Shown here in pieces: positions 16,583 to 25,653 of a DNA stretch of 64,000 nucleotides (position 1 is its first letter; every line of letters begins with the position of its first letter). Where the stretch lies: positions 372,001-436,000 of the forward strand of contig NZ_CP041243.1 of assembly GCF_006547065.1 (NCBI RefSeq), in the 5' to 3' direction. The notes below the pieces were generated by a model. It saw only the letters and a program-made list of their open reading frames with translations. It ran no database searches and had not been told where the DNA came from. Position numbers and translations under genes: made by a program. The stretch comes from Brevundimonas sp. M20. GTDB taxonomy: Bacteria > Pseudomonadota > Alphaproteobacteria > Caulobacterales > Caulobacteraceae.

Positions 16583-17368
16583 ATGGACACCTACGCCAAC
16601 ATCCTGATCGAGCGTCACGACGACGGCTATGCGGTGGTCACCCTGAACCGGCCCGAGGCGCTGAACGCGCTGAACTCGGCCCTGTTCGCCGACATCGCCG
16701 CCTTCCTCGACAGCGTCGAACACGACGACAGCGTGCGCTGCCTGATCCTCACCGGTTCGGGCGACAAGGCCTTCGCCGCCGGCGCCGACATCAAGGAGAT
16801 GGCCGGTCAGTCCTACGCCCAGATGTACACGGGCAACTATTTCGCCCTCGGCCACGACCGCATCACCCGCTTCCGCAAGCCGATCATCGCCGCGGTCAAC
16901 GGCTTCGCCCTCGGCGGCGGCTGCGAGCTGGCCATGCTGTGCGACTTCATCATCGCCAGTGAGAAGGCGAAGTTCGGCCAGCCCGAGATCAACCTCGGCG
17001 TCGCCCCCGGCATCGGCGGCTCCCAGCGCCTGACCCGTCTGGTCGGCAAGTCCAAGGCGATGGACATGGTCCTGACCGCCCGCATGATGGACGCCGCCGA
17101 GGCCGAGCGCGCCGGCCTCGCCTCCCGCGTCGTCCCCCATGACGACCTGCTGGCCGAAACCCGCAAGATCGCCGCGAAGATCGCGAGCCAGAGCCCCCTG
17201 GCCGTCATGGCCAACAAGGAAATGGTCAACGCCGCCCTCGAAACCACCCTGACCCAGGGCGTCCAGTTCGAGCGCCGCCTGTTCCACTCCCTCTTCGCCT
17301 TCGACGACCAGAAGGAAGGCATGGCCGCCTTCGTCGAAAAGCGGAAACCCAACTTCACCGGCCAATAA
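16583..17368 (+). CDS. enoyl-CoA hydratase/isomerase (crotonase family)
   Basis: This 261-residue enzyme hydrates enoyl-CoA in fatty-acid beta-oxidation. Family blocks: 'VVTLNRPEALNALNSAL', the CoA/oxyanion-hole segment 'AFAAGADIKEM' (about 63-73), 'NGFALGGGCELAMLCD' (about 105-120, oxyanion glycine), and 'PEINLGVAPGIGGSQRL', with the second catalytic glutamate in its usual place. This is the short-chain EchA type. The start is the ATG at 16583; the frame upstream of it is the palindromic repeat. Confidence 0.93.
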   Translation: MDTYANILIERHDDGYAVVTLNRPEALNALNSALFADIAAFLDSVEHDDSVRCLILTGSGDKAFAAGADIKEMAGQSYAQMYTGNYFALGHDRITRFRKPIIAAVNGFALGGGCELAMLCDFIIASEKAKFGQPEINLGVAPGIGGSQRLTRLVGKSKAMDMVLTARMMDAAEAERAGLASRVVPHDDLLAETRKIAAKIASQSPLAVMANKEMVNAALETTLTQGVQFERRLFHSLFAFDDQKEGMAAFVEKRKPNFTGQ

Positions 17369-17371
17369 GCG

Positions 17372-17457
17372 CGCCCCGTCTGCTCCCCGTCGCCCCTCGA
17401 CGGGGAGGGGGACCGCGCGACGCCCGCAGGGCGCCGCGGGGTGGAGGGGCTCCGGCC
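17372..17457. repeat. GC-rich palindromic intergenic element
   Basis: CTCCCCGTCG-CCCCT-CGACGGGGAG is a perfect ten-base stem at about 17381-17406, followed by GC-rich sequence. It lies between convergent genes. A similar CTC/GAG-rich style is seen in the 28.0-29.1 kb gap. Confidence 0.6.
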
Positions 17458-17715
17458 TCAGGCGGCCTTGCGGCCCAAGCGTTCGATCTGATCGTTAAAA
17501 GCCGCGCAGACCGTCAGACGCTCTTCAGTCGGGAGCCAGTTCGACATCTGCGGCACCACAGTCGTCCAGAATCGCAGCTGCTTTTCGGTCAGCGGCATGG
17601 CATCCGCCGCCTCGAGCGTTTGCAGCAAATTCCCCAACCGCGCTCGAACAGTGTCGATGTCGGGGGTTATGGACGGCCGCTCCGCCGCCATGGAAAAAAG
17701 CTCGAACTGAGACAT
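17458..17715 (-). CDS. small unknown protein divergent from the RM enzyme
   Basis: This protein has 85 residues, starting 'MSQFELFSMAAERPSITPDI' and containing 'LTEKQLRFWTTVVPQMSNWL' and 'NDQIERLGRKAA'. It looks soluble and helical, with no motif I recognise. It is divergent from the large restriction-modification gene, about 98 bases apart. A role in that system (controller, antirestriction or accessory) is possible but only from position. Confidence 0.55.
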   Translation of the reverse strand: MSQFELFSMAAERPSITPDIDTVRARLGNLLQTLEAADAMPLTEKQLRFWTTVVPQMSNWLPTEERLTVCAAFNDQIERLGRKAA

Positions 17716-17813
17716 TCGGGGATCATCGCGCGATTCTGGGCGAGGTCCAGACGTCGTTATGGTTGCGCAAATACGATCCCCAAGCGATTGAAGGGGGTGT
17801 CGAGGGGGCATGG

Positions 17814-20800
17814 ATGTCTGTGACTGAGGAATTGGCGAAGGCTGTTTCGCGTTTTGGCGCATCGGCCACGTCCAAGCTGAAAAATTCGGCAGTCATTGGT
17901 CAGCCCGAAGATCAGCTTCGAGCGCCGCTCGAGGGGCTTGTCGCCGACCTTTGCGCTCTGATCGGCCCGGCGGCTGATGGAACCGTCCTCGTCGGCGAAA
18001 CCTCGCTGGCCGATCTTCTGACCCGGCCCGACTACGCCGTCATCCGCAAGGGAGCGCTGATCGGCCACATCGAGGTGAAGGCGCCCGGCAAAGGCGCGGA
18101 CCCCCGCAAGTTCAAGGACAAACACGACAAGGCCCAGTGGGAGAAGCTGAAGGCTCTACCGAACCTCATCTACACGGACGGGAACGCCTTCTCTTTGTGG
18201 CGCGATGGTGAGAAGGCTGCTGAGATCGTTGTCCTGGATGGCGACATCGAGACGAGCGGCGCCGATCTGAAGGCGCCGTTCGCCCTGCTCTCGCTTCTGG
18301 AAATCTTCCTCGACTGGGTGCCGATTTCTCCGCGGACGCCGAAGCAGTTGGCCGAGACCTCGGCACGCCTCTGTCGCCTTCTCCGGGATGAGGTTCTCGA
18401 ACTGCTTGAGCGCGAACCGCCATCGACCGTTCTGGTCGGGCTGCGCGATGATTGGCGCCAGCTGCTCCTGCCGGAGGCGACCGACGCTGATTTCGCCGAC
18501 GGGTTTGCCCAGGCGGTGACCTTCGGCCTGCTGATGGCGAAGGCGCGGAACATCGATCTCAGCCTCGGCATAGACGCGGCGGCGAAGACACTCAGCCAGA
18601 CGAACACCCTTATCGGTTCGGCGCTTCGTCTTCTGATCCAGCCGACGGCCGACGCCCATATTCTGGAGACCTCGATCCAGACCCTGGTCCGGGTGCTGGA
18701 CGTGGTGAAATGGAAGGCCCTGTCCAAAGGCCATCCCGAGGCCTGGCTCTATTTCTACGAGGAGTTCCTGCAGGCTTACGACACCTCTCTTCGCAAGAAG
18801 ACGGGCAGCTACTACACGCCGCCCGAGGTCGTCACCGCCATGGTGCGGATGGTGGATGAGGCGTTGCGCTCACCTGCTCGGTTCAATCTCGCGCGGGGTC
18901 TCGCGGCGTCGGAGGTTACGGTCGCCGATCCGGCAGTGGGCACCGGAACCTTCCTTCTGGGCGTGCTGAACAAGATCGCGAGAACGGTCGAAGATGAAGA
19001 AGGGGCCGGCTCGGTTCCCGCGGCTGTTCAGGCTTCGCTCAAACGCCTGATCGGGTTTGAGCTTCAGTTCGGCCCGTTCGCGGTGGCCCAGTTGCGTCTG
19101 CTGGCCGAGATCGCGGAGCTGACGGAGGCGGACCCGGACAAGACGGATTCCACGGCCCTGCGTCTGTATATCACGGACACCCTCTCCGATCCGGATGAGG
19201 AGACCCAATGGGTTCCGACCTCGGTAGCCGGCATCGCGGAGTCGCGCCGTGAGGCGAACCGGATCAAGCGGCACGAGGCCATTACCGTCGTCATCGGCAA
19301 CCCGCCCTACAAGGAGAAGGCCAAGGGGCTTGGAGGATGGGTCGAAAGCCGGGGGCCGGGACTGCGCACGCCTCTCGATGACTGGCAGCCCCCGGTCGAA
19401 TGGGGCGTCGGGGCCCACGCCAAACATCTGCGGAATCTTTACGTCTATTTCTGGCGCTGGGCGGCGTGGAAGGTCTTCGGCGGCGATCCCTTCCGGGGTG
19501 GTACGGACACCGCCGCCATCGACGACTGGACCCGGCGTCAGGGCATCGTCTGCTTCATCACCGTGGCCGGCTTCCTGAACGGACCGGGTTTCGAGAAGAT
19601 GCGTGCTGATCTGCGTCGCGATGCGGACGAAATCTGGGTCATCGACTGCACGCCCGAGGGGCATCAGCCGCCGGTGTCCTCGCGCATCTTTGATGGGGTT
19701 CAGCAGACGGTCTGCATCGTCATGGCCCTGCGCAAACGACCGGACAGCCCGTCGGGGTCGGCGCGGGTTCGGGTGCGTTCCTTGCCCGAAGGGGCGCGCA
19801 AAGAGAAGTTCGACGCGCTTGCGGCGATTGGTCTGGATGACGCTGGATGGGTGGAAGCGCCTCAAGAGCCGCGTGCCCCCTTCCTGCCTGCTGCCGAGGC
19901 AGCGTGGGGTGGCTACCCGGCGCTTGATGAGCTTTTTGTCTACAACGGCTCTGGAGTGATGACGGGCCGGACTTGGGTTATCGCGCCAGATGCTCAATCG
20001 CTTAAGGAGCGCTGGGCGCGCCTGGTTGCTGAGAAGGATGTCGCAAGGAAGGAAAATCTTTTCCATCCGCACATGAATGGCGACCGGACGCTGACCAAGG
20101 TCGTACGGGAATCCTTGGCCGGCCATAAGCATCCGCCATTGTCGGTGAATGATGACGAAGGGACGGGAAATGCCCCTCTTCCCTATGCCTTCAGATCCTT
20201 TGACCGACAGTGGGTGCTTCCCGACAATCGCCTGATTAATCGGGCGAATCCGACCCTGTGGGATGGCCACTCTGAGCAGCAGGTCTATTTCACTGCGCCT
20301 CACGACCGAACGCCGACCGCCGGGCCGTCCTTGACGGCAACTTCTCTGATGCCGGATTTGCACCACTACAATGGTCGCGGTGGTCGAGTTTTTCCGCTTT
20401 GGGGTAACGCTGACGCGACGCAAGCTGGTTTCTCGCCCGTTCTGATCAAGTCACTAGGCGAGACCTACGGCTTGGCGATTTCGCCCGAAGATCTGATGGC
20501 CTACATCGCTGCCGTCGCCGCCCATCCCGGCTACGTCGAGCGGTTCCGAACGAATCTCAAACAGCCCGGCCTGCGCATTCCCGTCACCGCCGATGGGGCC
20601 TTGTTCGCTGAGACTGCCAAGCTGGGCCGTGAGGTCATCTGGCTCCACACCTTCGGCGAGCGGTTCCAGGACGACCGCCCCGCTGGCTCGCCGCGCGTGA
20701 CCGATGGCCCCGAACCCACGATCCCCAAAGAAGGGGCGCTGCCCAAGACCTTGGCCGAGATGCCGCGCGATCTTGAGTATGACTCGGCTCTGAAGCGCCT

Positions 20801-21167
20801 GAAGATCGGTACGGGCTTCATCGACAATGTGTCGCCCGAAGTCTGGGCCTATGAGGTTTCGGGCAAGCCCGTGATCCGCCAGTGGTGGAGCTATCGACGC
20901 GAGGATCGCTCCAAGCCCCCGATGGGCGACAAGCGGCCGCCGTCGCCGCTCAGCCTGATCCAGCCGACCGAGTGGCTGGCGGAGTACACTACCGAACTGC
21001 TGAACGTGCTGCGGGTGCTGACGCGCTTGGTGGCGCTGGAGTCGCATCAGGATGAACTTCTGGGTCGGATCGTGGACGGGCCGACGATCGAGGCTGAGGA
21101 TCTTGTACAATCTGGCGCGCTGACGGCCGTACCATCGAGGAGTCTCGCCTCAGACGAGGAAGGCTAG
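17814..21167 (+). CDS. single-chain restriction-modification enzyme (type IIG/ISP-like, no helicase)
   Basis: This 1117-residue protein probably both methylates adenine-N6 and cuts DNA. An N-terminal PD-(D/E)xK-like site is visible as 'DYAVIRKGALIGHIEVKAPG' (D72, E86, K88). Then come a helical linker, the N6-adenine methyltransferase SAM motif 'ADPAVGTGTFLLGVL' (about 372) and the catalytic 'VIGNPPYKEKA' (NPPY, about 495). The 550-residue C-terminal part resembles the specificity domain of type ISP enzymes. True type ISP enzymes also carry a helicase of about 500 residues; no Walker or DEAD motif is visible here and the spacing leaves no room for one. ATG at 17814 is preferred over 17763. Base composition is somewhat lower in GC than its neighbours, which suggests acquisition. 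Confidence 0.85.
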   Translation: MSVTEELAKAVSRFGASATSKLKNSAVIGQPEDQLRAPLEGLVADLCALIGPAADGTVLVGETSLADLLTRPDYAVIRKGALIGHIEVKAPGKGADPRKFKDKHDKAQWEKLKALPNLIYTDGNAFSLWRDGEKAAEIVVLDGDIETSGADLKAPFALLSLLEIFLDWVPISPRTPKQLAETSARLCRLLRDEVLELLEREPPSTVLVGLRDDWRQLLLPEATDADFADGFAQAVTFGLLMAKARNIDLSLGIDAAAKTLSQTNTLIGSALRLLIQPTADAHILETSIQTLVRVLDVVKWKALSKGHPEAWLYFYEEFLQAYDTSLRKKTGSYYTPPEVVTAMVRMVDEALRSPARFNLARGLAASEVTVADPAVGTGTFLLGVLNKIARTVEDEEGAGSVPAAVQASLKRLIGFELQFGPFAVAQLRLLAEIAELTEADPDKTDSTALRLYITDTLSDPDEETQWVPTSVAGIAESRREANRIKRHEAITVVIGNPPYKEKAKGLGGWVESRGPGLRTPLDDWQPPVEWGVGAHAKHLRNLYVYFWRWAAWKVFGGDPFRGGTDTAAIDDWTRRQGIVCFITVAGFLNGPGFEKMRADLRRDADEIWVIDCTPEGHQPPVSSRIFDGVQQTVCIVMALRKRPDSPSGSARVRVRSLPEGARKEKFDALAAIGLDDAGWVEAPQEPRAPFLPAAEAAWGGYPALDELFVYNGSGVMTGRTWVIAPDAQSLKERWARLVAEKDVARKENLFHPHMNGDRTLTKVVRESLAGHKHPPLSVNDDEGTGNAPLPYAFRSFDRQWVLPDNRLINRANPTLWDGHSEQQVYFTAPHDRTPTAGPSLTATSLMPDLHHYNGRGGRVFPLWGNADATQAGFSPVLIKSLGETYGLAISPEDLMAYIAAVAAHPGYVERFRTNLKQPGLRIPVTADGALFAETAKLGREVIWLHTFGERFQDDRPAGSPRVTDGPEPTIPKEGALPKTLAEMPRDLEYDSALKRLKIGTGFIDNVSPEVWAYEVSGKPVIRQWWSYRREDRSKPPMGDKRPPSPLSLIQPTEWLAEYTTELLNVLRVLTRLVALESHQDELLGRIVDGPTIEAEDLVQSGALTAVPSRSLASDEEG

Positions 21168-21255
21168 AGCGTTTCATCCCTATCGCCTTGATCCGGCGAT
21201 CTCGCCTTTCCGACTCTTTTTCGGAACCCTCCCGCTAAGGTGACGCTTGAGCTCA

Positions 21256-23160
21256 ATGCTCAAAGCCAAGATGAACCCCCGCGTCTTCTGGGGGGCGAGC
21301 CTGATTATCGGGCTGCTCCTCCTCCTCGCCCTGCTCGCGCCGGGCGCTTCCGACAGGGTGTTTCAGGCCGCCCAGGCGTGGGTGATCGACACCTTCGGCT
21401 GGTTCTACATCGCCGCCGTCGCGGGCTTCCTCGGTCTGGTCCTGATCCTCGCCGTCGGGCCGACCGGGGCGCTGAAGCTGGGGCGGGACGACGCCGAGCC
21501 GGACTTTCCCTACATCTCGTGGCTGGCGATGCTGTTCGCGGCGGGGATGGGCATCGGCCTGATGTATTTCGGCGTCGCCGAGCCGATCCAGCATTTCATC
21601 AACCCGCCGGCTGAACAGGGCGGCACCTTTTCCGCCGCCCGCGAGGCCATGGGCATCACCTTCTTTCACTACGGCGTCCATGCCTGGGCGATCTACGGTC
21701 TGGTCGGGCTCAGCCTGGCCTTCTTCGCCTACCGGAAGAACCTGCCCCTGACCCTGCGCTCGGGCCTGTCGCCGCTGCTGGGCAAGCGGGTGAACGGGCC
21801 GTTGGGCGACGCCGTCGACATCTTCGCCATCTGGGGCACGGCCTTCGGCATCGCCACCTCGCTGGGGTTCGGCGTGTCCCAGATGAACAGCGGCCTGTCC
21901 TATCTGCTGGGCATCCCCAACACCGTTTGGGTGCAGGTCGGGCTGATCGCCGTGGTCATGGCGGCGGCGACGCTGTCGGTGCTCAGCGGGGTGGGCAAGG
22001 GGGTGCGGCGCCTGTCCGAGCTGAACCTGACGCTGGCCGTCCTGCTGATGATATTCGTGCTGGCGGTCGGGCCGACCGGCTTCCTGTTCAAGGCGCTGGT
22101 CCAGAATTTCGGCTTCTACCTCGACCATTTCTTCGAGCGCAGCTTCCTGATGTACGCCTATGAGCCGCGGGCGTGGATGGCGGACTGGACGCTGTTCTAC
22201 TGGGCCTGGTGGATCGCCTGGTCGCCCTTCGTCGGCATGTTCATCGCCCGCATCTCGCGCGGTCGCACGGTACGGGAGTTCATCCTGAACGTCCTGCTGG
22301 TCCCGGCGGGCTTCACCTTCCTCTGGATGACGGTCTTCGGGAACACCGCCATCAGCCTGGACATGGGGGCGGCGGCCGGGGCCATCTCCCAGGCCGTGAC
22401 GGCCGACCTCTCGACCGCCCTGTTCCACTTCCTCGAGCAGCTGCCCGGCGCCGCCATCACCTCGACCCTGGCGATCATGCTGGTGGCCGTTTTCTTCGTC
22501 ACCTCGGCGGATTCCGGGGCCCTTGTCATAGACACCATCGCCTCCGGAGGGGCGGACGAGACGCCGAAATGGCAGCGGCTCTACTGGTGCCTGCTGCTGG
22601 GGCTGGTGGCGGCCTTGCTGCTGCTGGCCGGCGGTCTGGGCGCGCTGCAGGCGGCCACGCTCGTGGCGGCCCTGCCGTTCACCGTCATCATGATCCTGAT
22701 CTCGGTCGGTCTGGTGCGCCAGATGAACGCGGACCTTTCCGGGCGGACGCTGGAGACCGAGGCGCCGCCTCTGTCCGAGCAGCTCAAGCGGATATTCTCG
22801 CCGGCCTCCCGCAAGGAGATCGATCGCCAGTTGGCCCGCGCCGGCGTTCCGGCGCTGGAGAGCGTGCGGGACGGCCTGCGGGATGAGGGGTTGGCCGCCG
22901 AGGCCGTCGCCGACGAGGGCGGGGCGTCCCTCACCGTCGATGTGACCGAGGGCCGGGCCTTCCACTACCGGCTCTCCGCGCTGCGGCGTCCGCGTCCGGC
23001 CCTCAGCGCCCTGGATGCGCCCGAGGGACGCCGGACCATGGAGTGGCGGCTGTCCGCCCGCTCGGACGACGCCGGTCGCGCCCGGGACGTCACCGGCTTC
23101 ACCCGCGACCAGCTGGTCGAGGATGTGCTGGATCACCTGCAGCGCTGGAGGCGGGGATGA
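21256..23160 (+). CDS. BCCT-family choline/betaine transporter (BetT-like)
   Basis: This 634-residue transporter has 12 predicted helices. BCCT signatures: 'FAAGMGIGLMYFGVAEP' (substrate/Na region, about residue 95), 'TFFHYGVHAWAIYGLVGLSL', and the aromatic box region 'DWTLFYWAWWIAWSPFVGMF' (about 310-330), followed by 'ISRGRTVREFILNVLLVP'. The C-terminal 130 residues form a cytosolic domain as in BetT-type choline importers. It probably imports choline or betaine for osmoprotection. The TTG at 21247 is an alternative start. Confidence 0.92.
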   Translation: MLKAKMNPRVFWGASLIIGLLLLLALLAPGASDRVFQAAQAWVIDTFGWFYIAAVAGFLGLVLILAVGPTGALKLGRDDAEPDFPYISWLAMLFAAGMGIGLMYFGVAEPIQHFINPPAEQGGTFSAAREAMGITFFHYGVHAWAIYGLVGLSLAFFAYRKNLPLTLRSGLSPLLGKRVNGPLGDAVDIFAIWGTAFGIATSLGFGVSQMNSGLSYLLGIPNTVWVQVGLIAVVMAAATLSVLSGVGKGVRRLSELNLTLAVLLMIFVLAVGPTGFLFKALVQNFGFYLDHFFERSFLMYAYEPRAWMADWTLFYWAWWIAWSPFVGMFIARISRGRTVREFILNVLLVPAGFTFLWMTVFGNTAISLDMGAAAGAISQAVTADLSTALFHFLEQLPGAAITSTLAIMLVAVFFVTSADSGALVIDTIASGGADETPKWQRLYWCLLLGLVAALLLLAGGLGALQAATLVAALPFTVIMILISVGLVRQMNADLSGRTLETEAPPLSEQLKRIFSPASRKEIDRQLARAGVPALESVRDGLRDEGLAAEAVADEGGASLTVDVTEGRAFHYRLSALRRPRPALSALDAPEGRRTMEWRLSARSDDAGRARDVTGFTRDQLVEDVLDHLQRWRRG

Positions 23161-23169
23161 GGGGACACG

Positions 23170-23186
23170 GAATCCGAGTCAGACTC
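23170..23186. promoter_or_regulatory. triple GANTC (CcrM) site before rpsT
   Basis: GAATC (23170), GAGTC (23176) and GACTC (23182) follow one another with an exact six-base period, immediately upstream of the likely -35 box at 23190. GANTC is the CcrM methylation site of Caulobacterales. Confidence 0.7.
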
Positions 23187-23189
23187 GCC

Positions 23190-23217
23190 TTGATCCCCCC
23201 GACCCTTTCCGCTATAG
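23190..23217 (+). promoter_or_regulatory. likely housekeeping promoter of rpsT
   Basis: TTGATC at 23190 and CTATAG at 23212, 16 bases apart, fit the alphaproteobacterial sigma-70 pattern (TTGAC / GCTATAG-like). The leader to the rpsT ATG is about 65 nt. Confidence 0.6.
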
Positions 23218-23289
23218 CCGCGCGCTCTTGAGATTTCCGCACGCCGTGGATGTGAGTTCCGCGGCGTTTTCCGTTCGAAGGTTTGACTG

Positions 23290-23559
23290 ATGGCCAACAA
23301 TCCCGGCGCCAAGAAAGCGATCCGCAAGATCGCCGCCCGCACCGAAGTGAACAAGGCGCGCCGCACGCGCGTCCGCACCTTCCTGCGCAAGTTCCAGGAA
23401 GCGGTCACCGGTGGTGACGCCGGCGCCGCCAGGACCGCGTTCGTCGAAGCTCAATCGGAGCTGATGCGCGCTGTGTCGAAGGGCGTCGTTCACAAGAACA
23501 CCGGCTCGCGCAAGGTCTCGCGCCTGGCCGCGCAACTGAAGAAGATGTCGGCCGCCTGA
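23290..23559 (+). CDS. rpsT: 30S ribosomal protein S20
   Basis: This 89-residue basic protein binds 16S rRNA early in small-subunit assembly. The opening '[20 protein letters not shown]', the R-rich helix '[14 protein letters not shown]' and the closing '[14 protein letters not shown]' are typical. It sits directly upstream of dnaA, as in Caulobacter. Confidence 0.98.
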   Translation: MANNPGAKKAIRKIAARTEVNKARRTRVRTFLRKFQEAVTGGDAGAARTAFVEAQSELMRAVSKGVVHKNTGSRKVSRLAAQLKKMSAA

Positions 23560-23615
23560 TTTTCGGGCGCCGGACGGCCTTTCACAGGCCTGTCATGGTA
23601 AACACGAGCGATTTC

Positions 23616-23650
23616 AACGGCGAGGGCGCGCAAGCTCCCTCGCCGTTTGC
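23616..23650 (+). terminator. terminator-like hairpin after rpsT
   Basis: AACGGCGAGGG, ten-base loop, CCCTCGCCGTT, then TTGCG. It is a perfect 11-pair stem 57 bases after the rpsT stop, so dnaA likely has its own promoter downstream. Confidence 0.65.
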
Positions 23651-24019
23651 GCGTGCGGCGGTAACCGTTATCACGCGAAACGGCGCTCGCTTCTGTGGCG
23701 AAATCTGGATTTCCCAAGGCGGTGACAGCACTTGCTGGAGTCAACAATTTTAACTGCAAATTGAGTCTCGAATCAGCGTTGACCCGCCCTTCGCCGGGCG
23801 TAAGTTCAAGGGGCTGACGCACTTCCATCCCCACACGGATGAAGACGGCGCGGAACCCTGTTCCGCACCGGCGTGAGCCGTCTGATCGAGAGAACGACCC
23901 CATCCGGGCGGCGGCTTCGTCGCACCGGGCAGGAGAAGTCGTCCCTGCATCGGCCGGTTCAGAAGGGCGTCGCGTGATGGATTTTTGCGGCGGGTGGCTG
24001 ACCGATGATGGGGAGCGCA
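23651..24019 (+). promoter_or_regulatory. dnaA upstream region with GANTC sites and long leader
   Basis: This non-coding stretch holds GAGTC at 23738, GAGTC at 23763 and GAATC at 23770 in a locally A/T-richer patch (23725-23775) that is the best place for the dnaA promoter. The remaining 240 bases form a long 5' leader. I see no array of canonical TTATCCACA DnaA boxes, so this does not look like oriC. In Caulobacter the origin is beside hemE rather than dnaA. Confidence 0.5.
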
Positions 24020-25465
24020 ATGATGGCGGGGATGACGGATCCGGATCATATCTGGACCGAAGCGGCCGGACGGCTGCGCGGTGAGATCGGCGAGGGGGCG
24101 TTCAGTTCCTATATCGCGCCGTCGGCCGTGCGCGTGGACGGCTCGGGTCAACTGATCCTCGTCACCCCGACCGCCTATGCCCGTGACTGGGTGCGCAAGA
24201 ACGCCCTGCGTCGCATGAACGAGCTGTGGCTGGGCCTCGACGCCCAGGCCCGTCGTCTGGACGTCCGCTGCCGCGCCGAGATGGGCTCGGTCGCCCCGGC
24301 CTCGCAGGTCGCCGCCGGCCGCGCCGCCCCTTCGGCCCTGTCGGGCAATGTCGTCGCGATGCCCCACGCCTCCATGCCCCTGGCCACGGTCGCCCCGGTC
24401 GCCGACGGCGCCCGCGCCGTGCGCGCCGCCGGTCTGCAGGACCGCCTGACCTTCGACAGCTTCGTGGAAGGTCAGGGCAACGCCTTCGCCCTGGCCATCG
24501 CCCGTCAGGCCGCCGCCTGGGCTGACGGTCACTTCAACCCGATCTTCTTCTGCGGCCCCTACGGCTACGGCAAGACCCACCTGCTGAACGCCATCGCCTG
24601 GGAGGCCCAGCGCCTGCGTCCGGACGCTAGGGTGGTCTATCTGACCGCCGAACGCTTCCTGTCGACCTTCGTGCGCGCCATGCAGGACCGCTCGACCGCC
24701 GCCTTCAAGGACAGCCTGCGCTCGGCCGACATGCTGCTGATCGACGACGTCCAGTTCGTCGGCGGCAAGGCCTCGACCCAGGAAGAACTGCTCTCGACGC
24801 TGACCGCCCTGATCGAGGACGGCAAGAAGATCATCCTCTCGGCTGACAAGCCGCCGATGGCCCTGACCGAGGTCGAGCCGCGCCTGCGCAGCCATCTGGC
24901 CTCGGGCCTGACCTGCCCGGTCGAACCGGCGGATCGCTCGCTCAAGCTGGCCGTGGCCCGCAACCGCATCGAGGCCCTGGCGAAGCTGGGCGTCGTCTCG
25001 GGCGAGGTCCGTCCCGACGTGCTCGAGCATCTGGTCGATCGCACGCCCGGCTCGATGCGCGAGCTGGAAGGCGCCGTGAACACCCTGGCCGCCGTCGCCG
25101 CCGGCCGCCTGTCGGCCCTGACCGTCGATGAGGCGCAGGGCCTGCTCGGCTCGGCCCTGCGCGGCGGGCCGGAGCGCCGCATCACCGTCGACGAGATCCA
25201 GAAGACCGTCGCCGAACACTTCACCCTCAAGCAGGCCGACCTGCTGTCGGAGCGCCGCACCCGTTCGGTCGCCCGCCCGCGCCAGATCGCCATGTATCTG
25301 TGCAAGCAGCACACGACCCGCTCCTATCCGGACATCGGCCGTCGCTTCGGCGGGCGCGACCACACCACGGTCCTGCACGGCGTCCGCAAGATCGAGGAGC
25401 TGATCGCCCAGGACGAACAGATCGCCCGCGACGTCGAGGCCCTGACGCGCAAGCTGCGCGGCTGA
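24020..25465 (+). CDS. dnaA: chromosomal replication initiator DnaA
   Basis: This protein of about 481 residues opens the replication origin. Domain I (about 1-85) has 'EGAFSSYIAPSAVRVDG' and 'ARDWVRKNALRRMNELW'. A variable Ala/Pro linker follows to about 135. The AAA+ domain has Walker A 'GPYGYGKTHLLNAIAWEAQ', Walker B 'MLLIDDVQFV' and sensor region 'RLRSHLASGLTCPVE'. The C-terminal DNA-binding signature is 'IGRRFGGRDHTTVLHGVRKI'. A GGGGAG site at 24010 serves the ATG at 24020 or the one at 24023; the earlier ATGs at 24005 are less likely. A palindromic repeat separates it from dnaN. Confidence 0.97.
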   Translation: MMAGMTDPDHIWTEAAGRLRGEIGEGAFSSYIAPSAVRVDGSGQLILVTPTAYARDWVRKNALRRMNELWLGLDAQARRLDVRCRAEMGSVAPASQVAAGRAAPSALSGNVVAMPHASMPLATVAPVADGARAVRAAGLQDRLTFDSFVEGQGNAFALAIARQAAAWADGHFNPIFFCGPYGYGKTHLLNAIAWEAQRLRPDARVVYLTAERFLSTFVRAMQDRSTAAFKDSLRSADMLLIDDVQFVGGKASTQEELLSTLTALIEDGKKIILSADKPPMALTEVEPRLRSHLASGLTCPVEPADRSLKLAVARNRIEALAKLGVVSGEVRPDVLEHLVDRTPGSMRELEGAVNTLAAVAAGRLSALTVDEAQGLLGSALRGGPERRITVDEIQKTVAEHFTLKQADLLSERRTRSVARPRQIAMYLCKQHTTRSYPDIGRRFGGRDHTTVLHGVRKIEELIAQDEQIARDVEALTRKLRG

Positions 25466-25467
25466 CG

Positions 25468-25572
25468 CCGCAGTGGCGAGTGATGAGTGACGAGAACGGG
25501 CGTTCCACAGGGGCGCCGACTGTTCCACACCTATTCACTCGCCACTCGCCACTCGTCACTCGCCACTTCCTT
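25468..25572. repeat. imperfect palindromic intergenic repeat, copy 4
   Basis: Left arm GTGGCGAGTGATGAGTGACG and right arm CACTCGTCACTCGCCACT pair over about 30 bases. It lies between dnaA and dnaN. Confidence 0.8.
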
Positions 25573-25597
25573 GCTCCGGCCCGCTAATCCGCTAGTG
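25571..25597 (+). promoter_or_regulatory. candidate dnaN promoter
   Basis: TTGCTC at 25571 and GCTAGTG at 25591, 14 bases apart, resemble the alphaproteobacterial -35/-10 pattern and lie about 60 bases before the dnaN ATG. The match is moderate. Confidence 0.4.
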
Positions 25598-25653
25598 TCC
25601 ATACCCCATAGTTTACCGGCGGCTCTCGGTGAGTCGCCGCGGGGCGAGACGAC

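Noticed and set aside
17814..21167. Classification as a full type ISP restriction enzyme
   Set aside because: No helicase motifs (Walker A, DExH) are seen between the nuclease-like and methylase domains, and the spacing leaves no room for one.
23651..24019. oriC next to dnaA
   Set aside because: No cluster of DnaA boxes or clear A/T-rich unwinding region is seen, and in Caulobacteraceae the origin lies elsewhere. GANTC sites alone do not define an origin.
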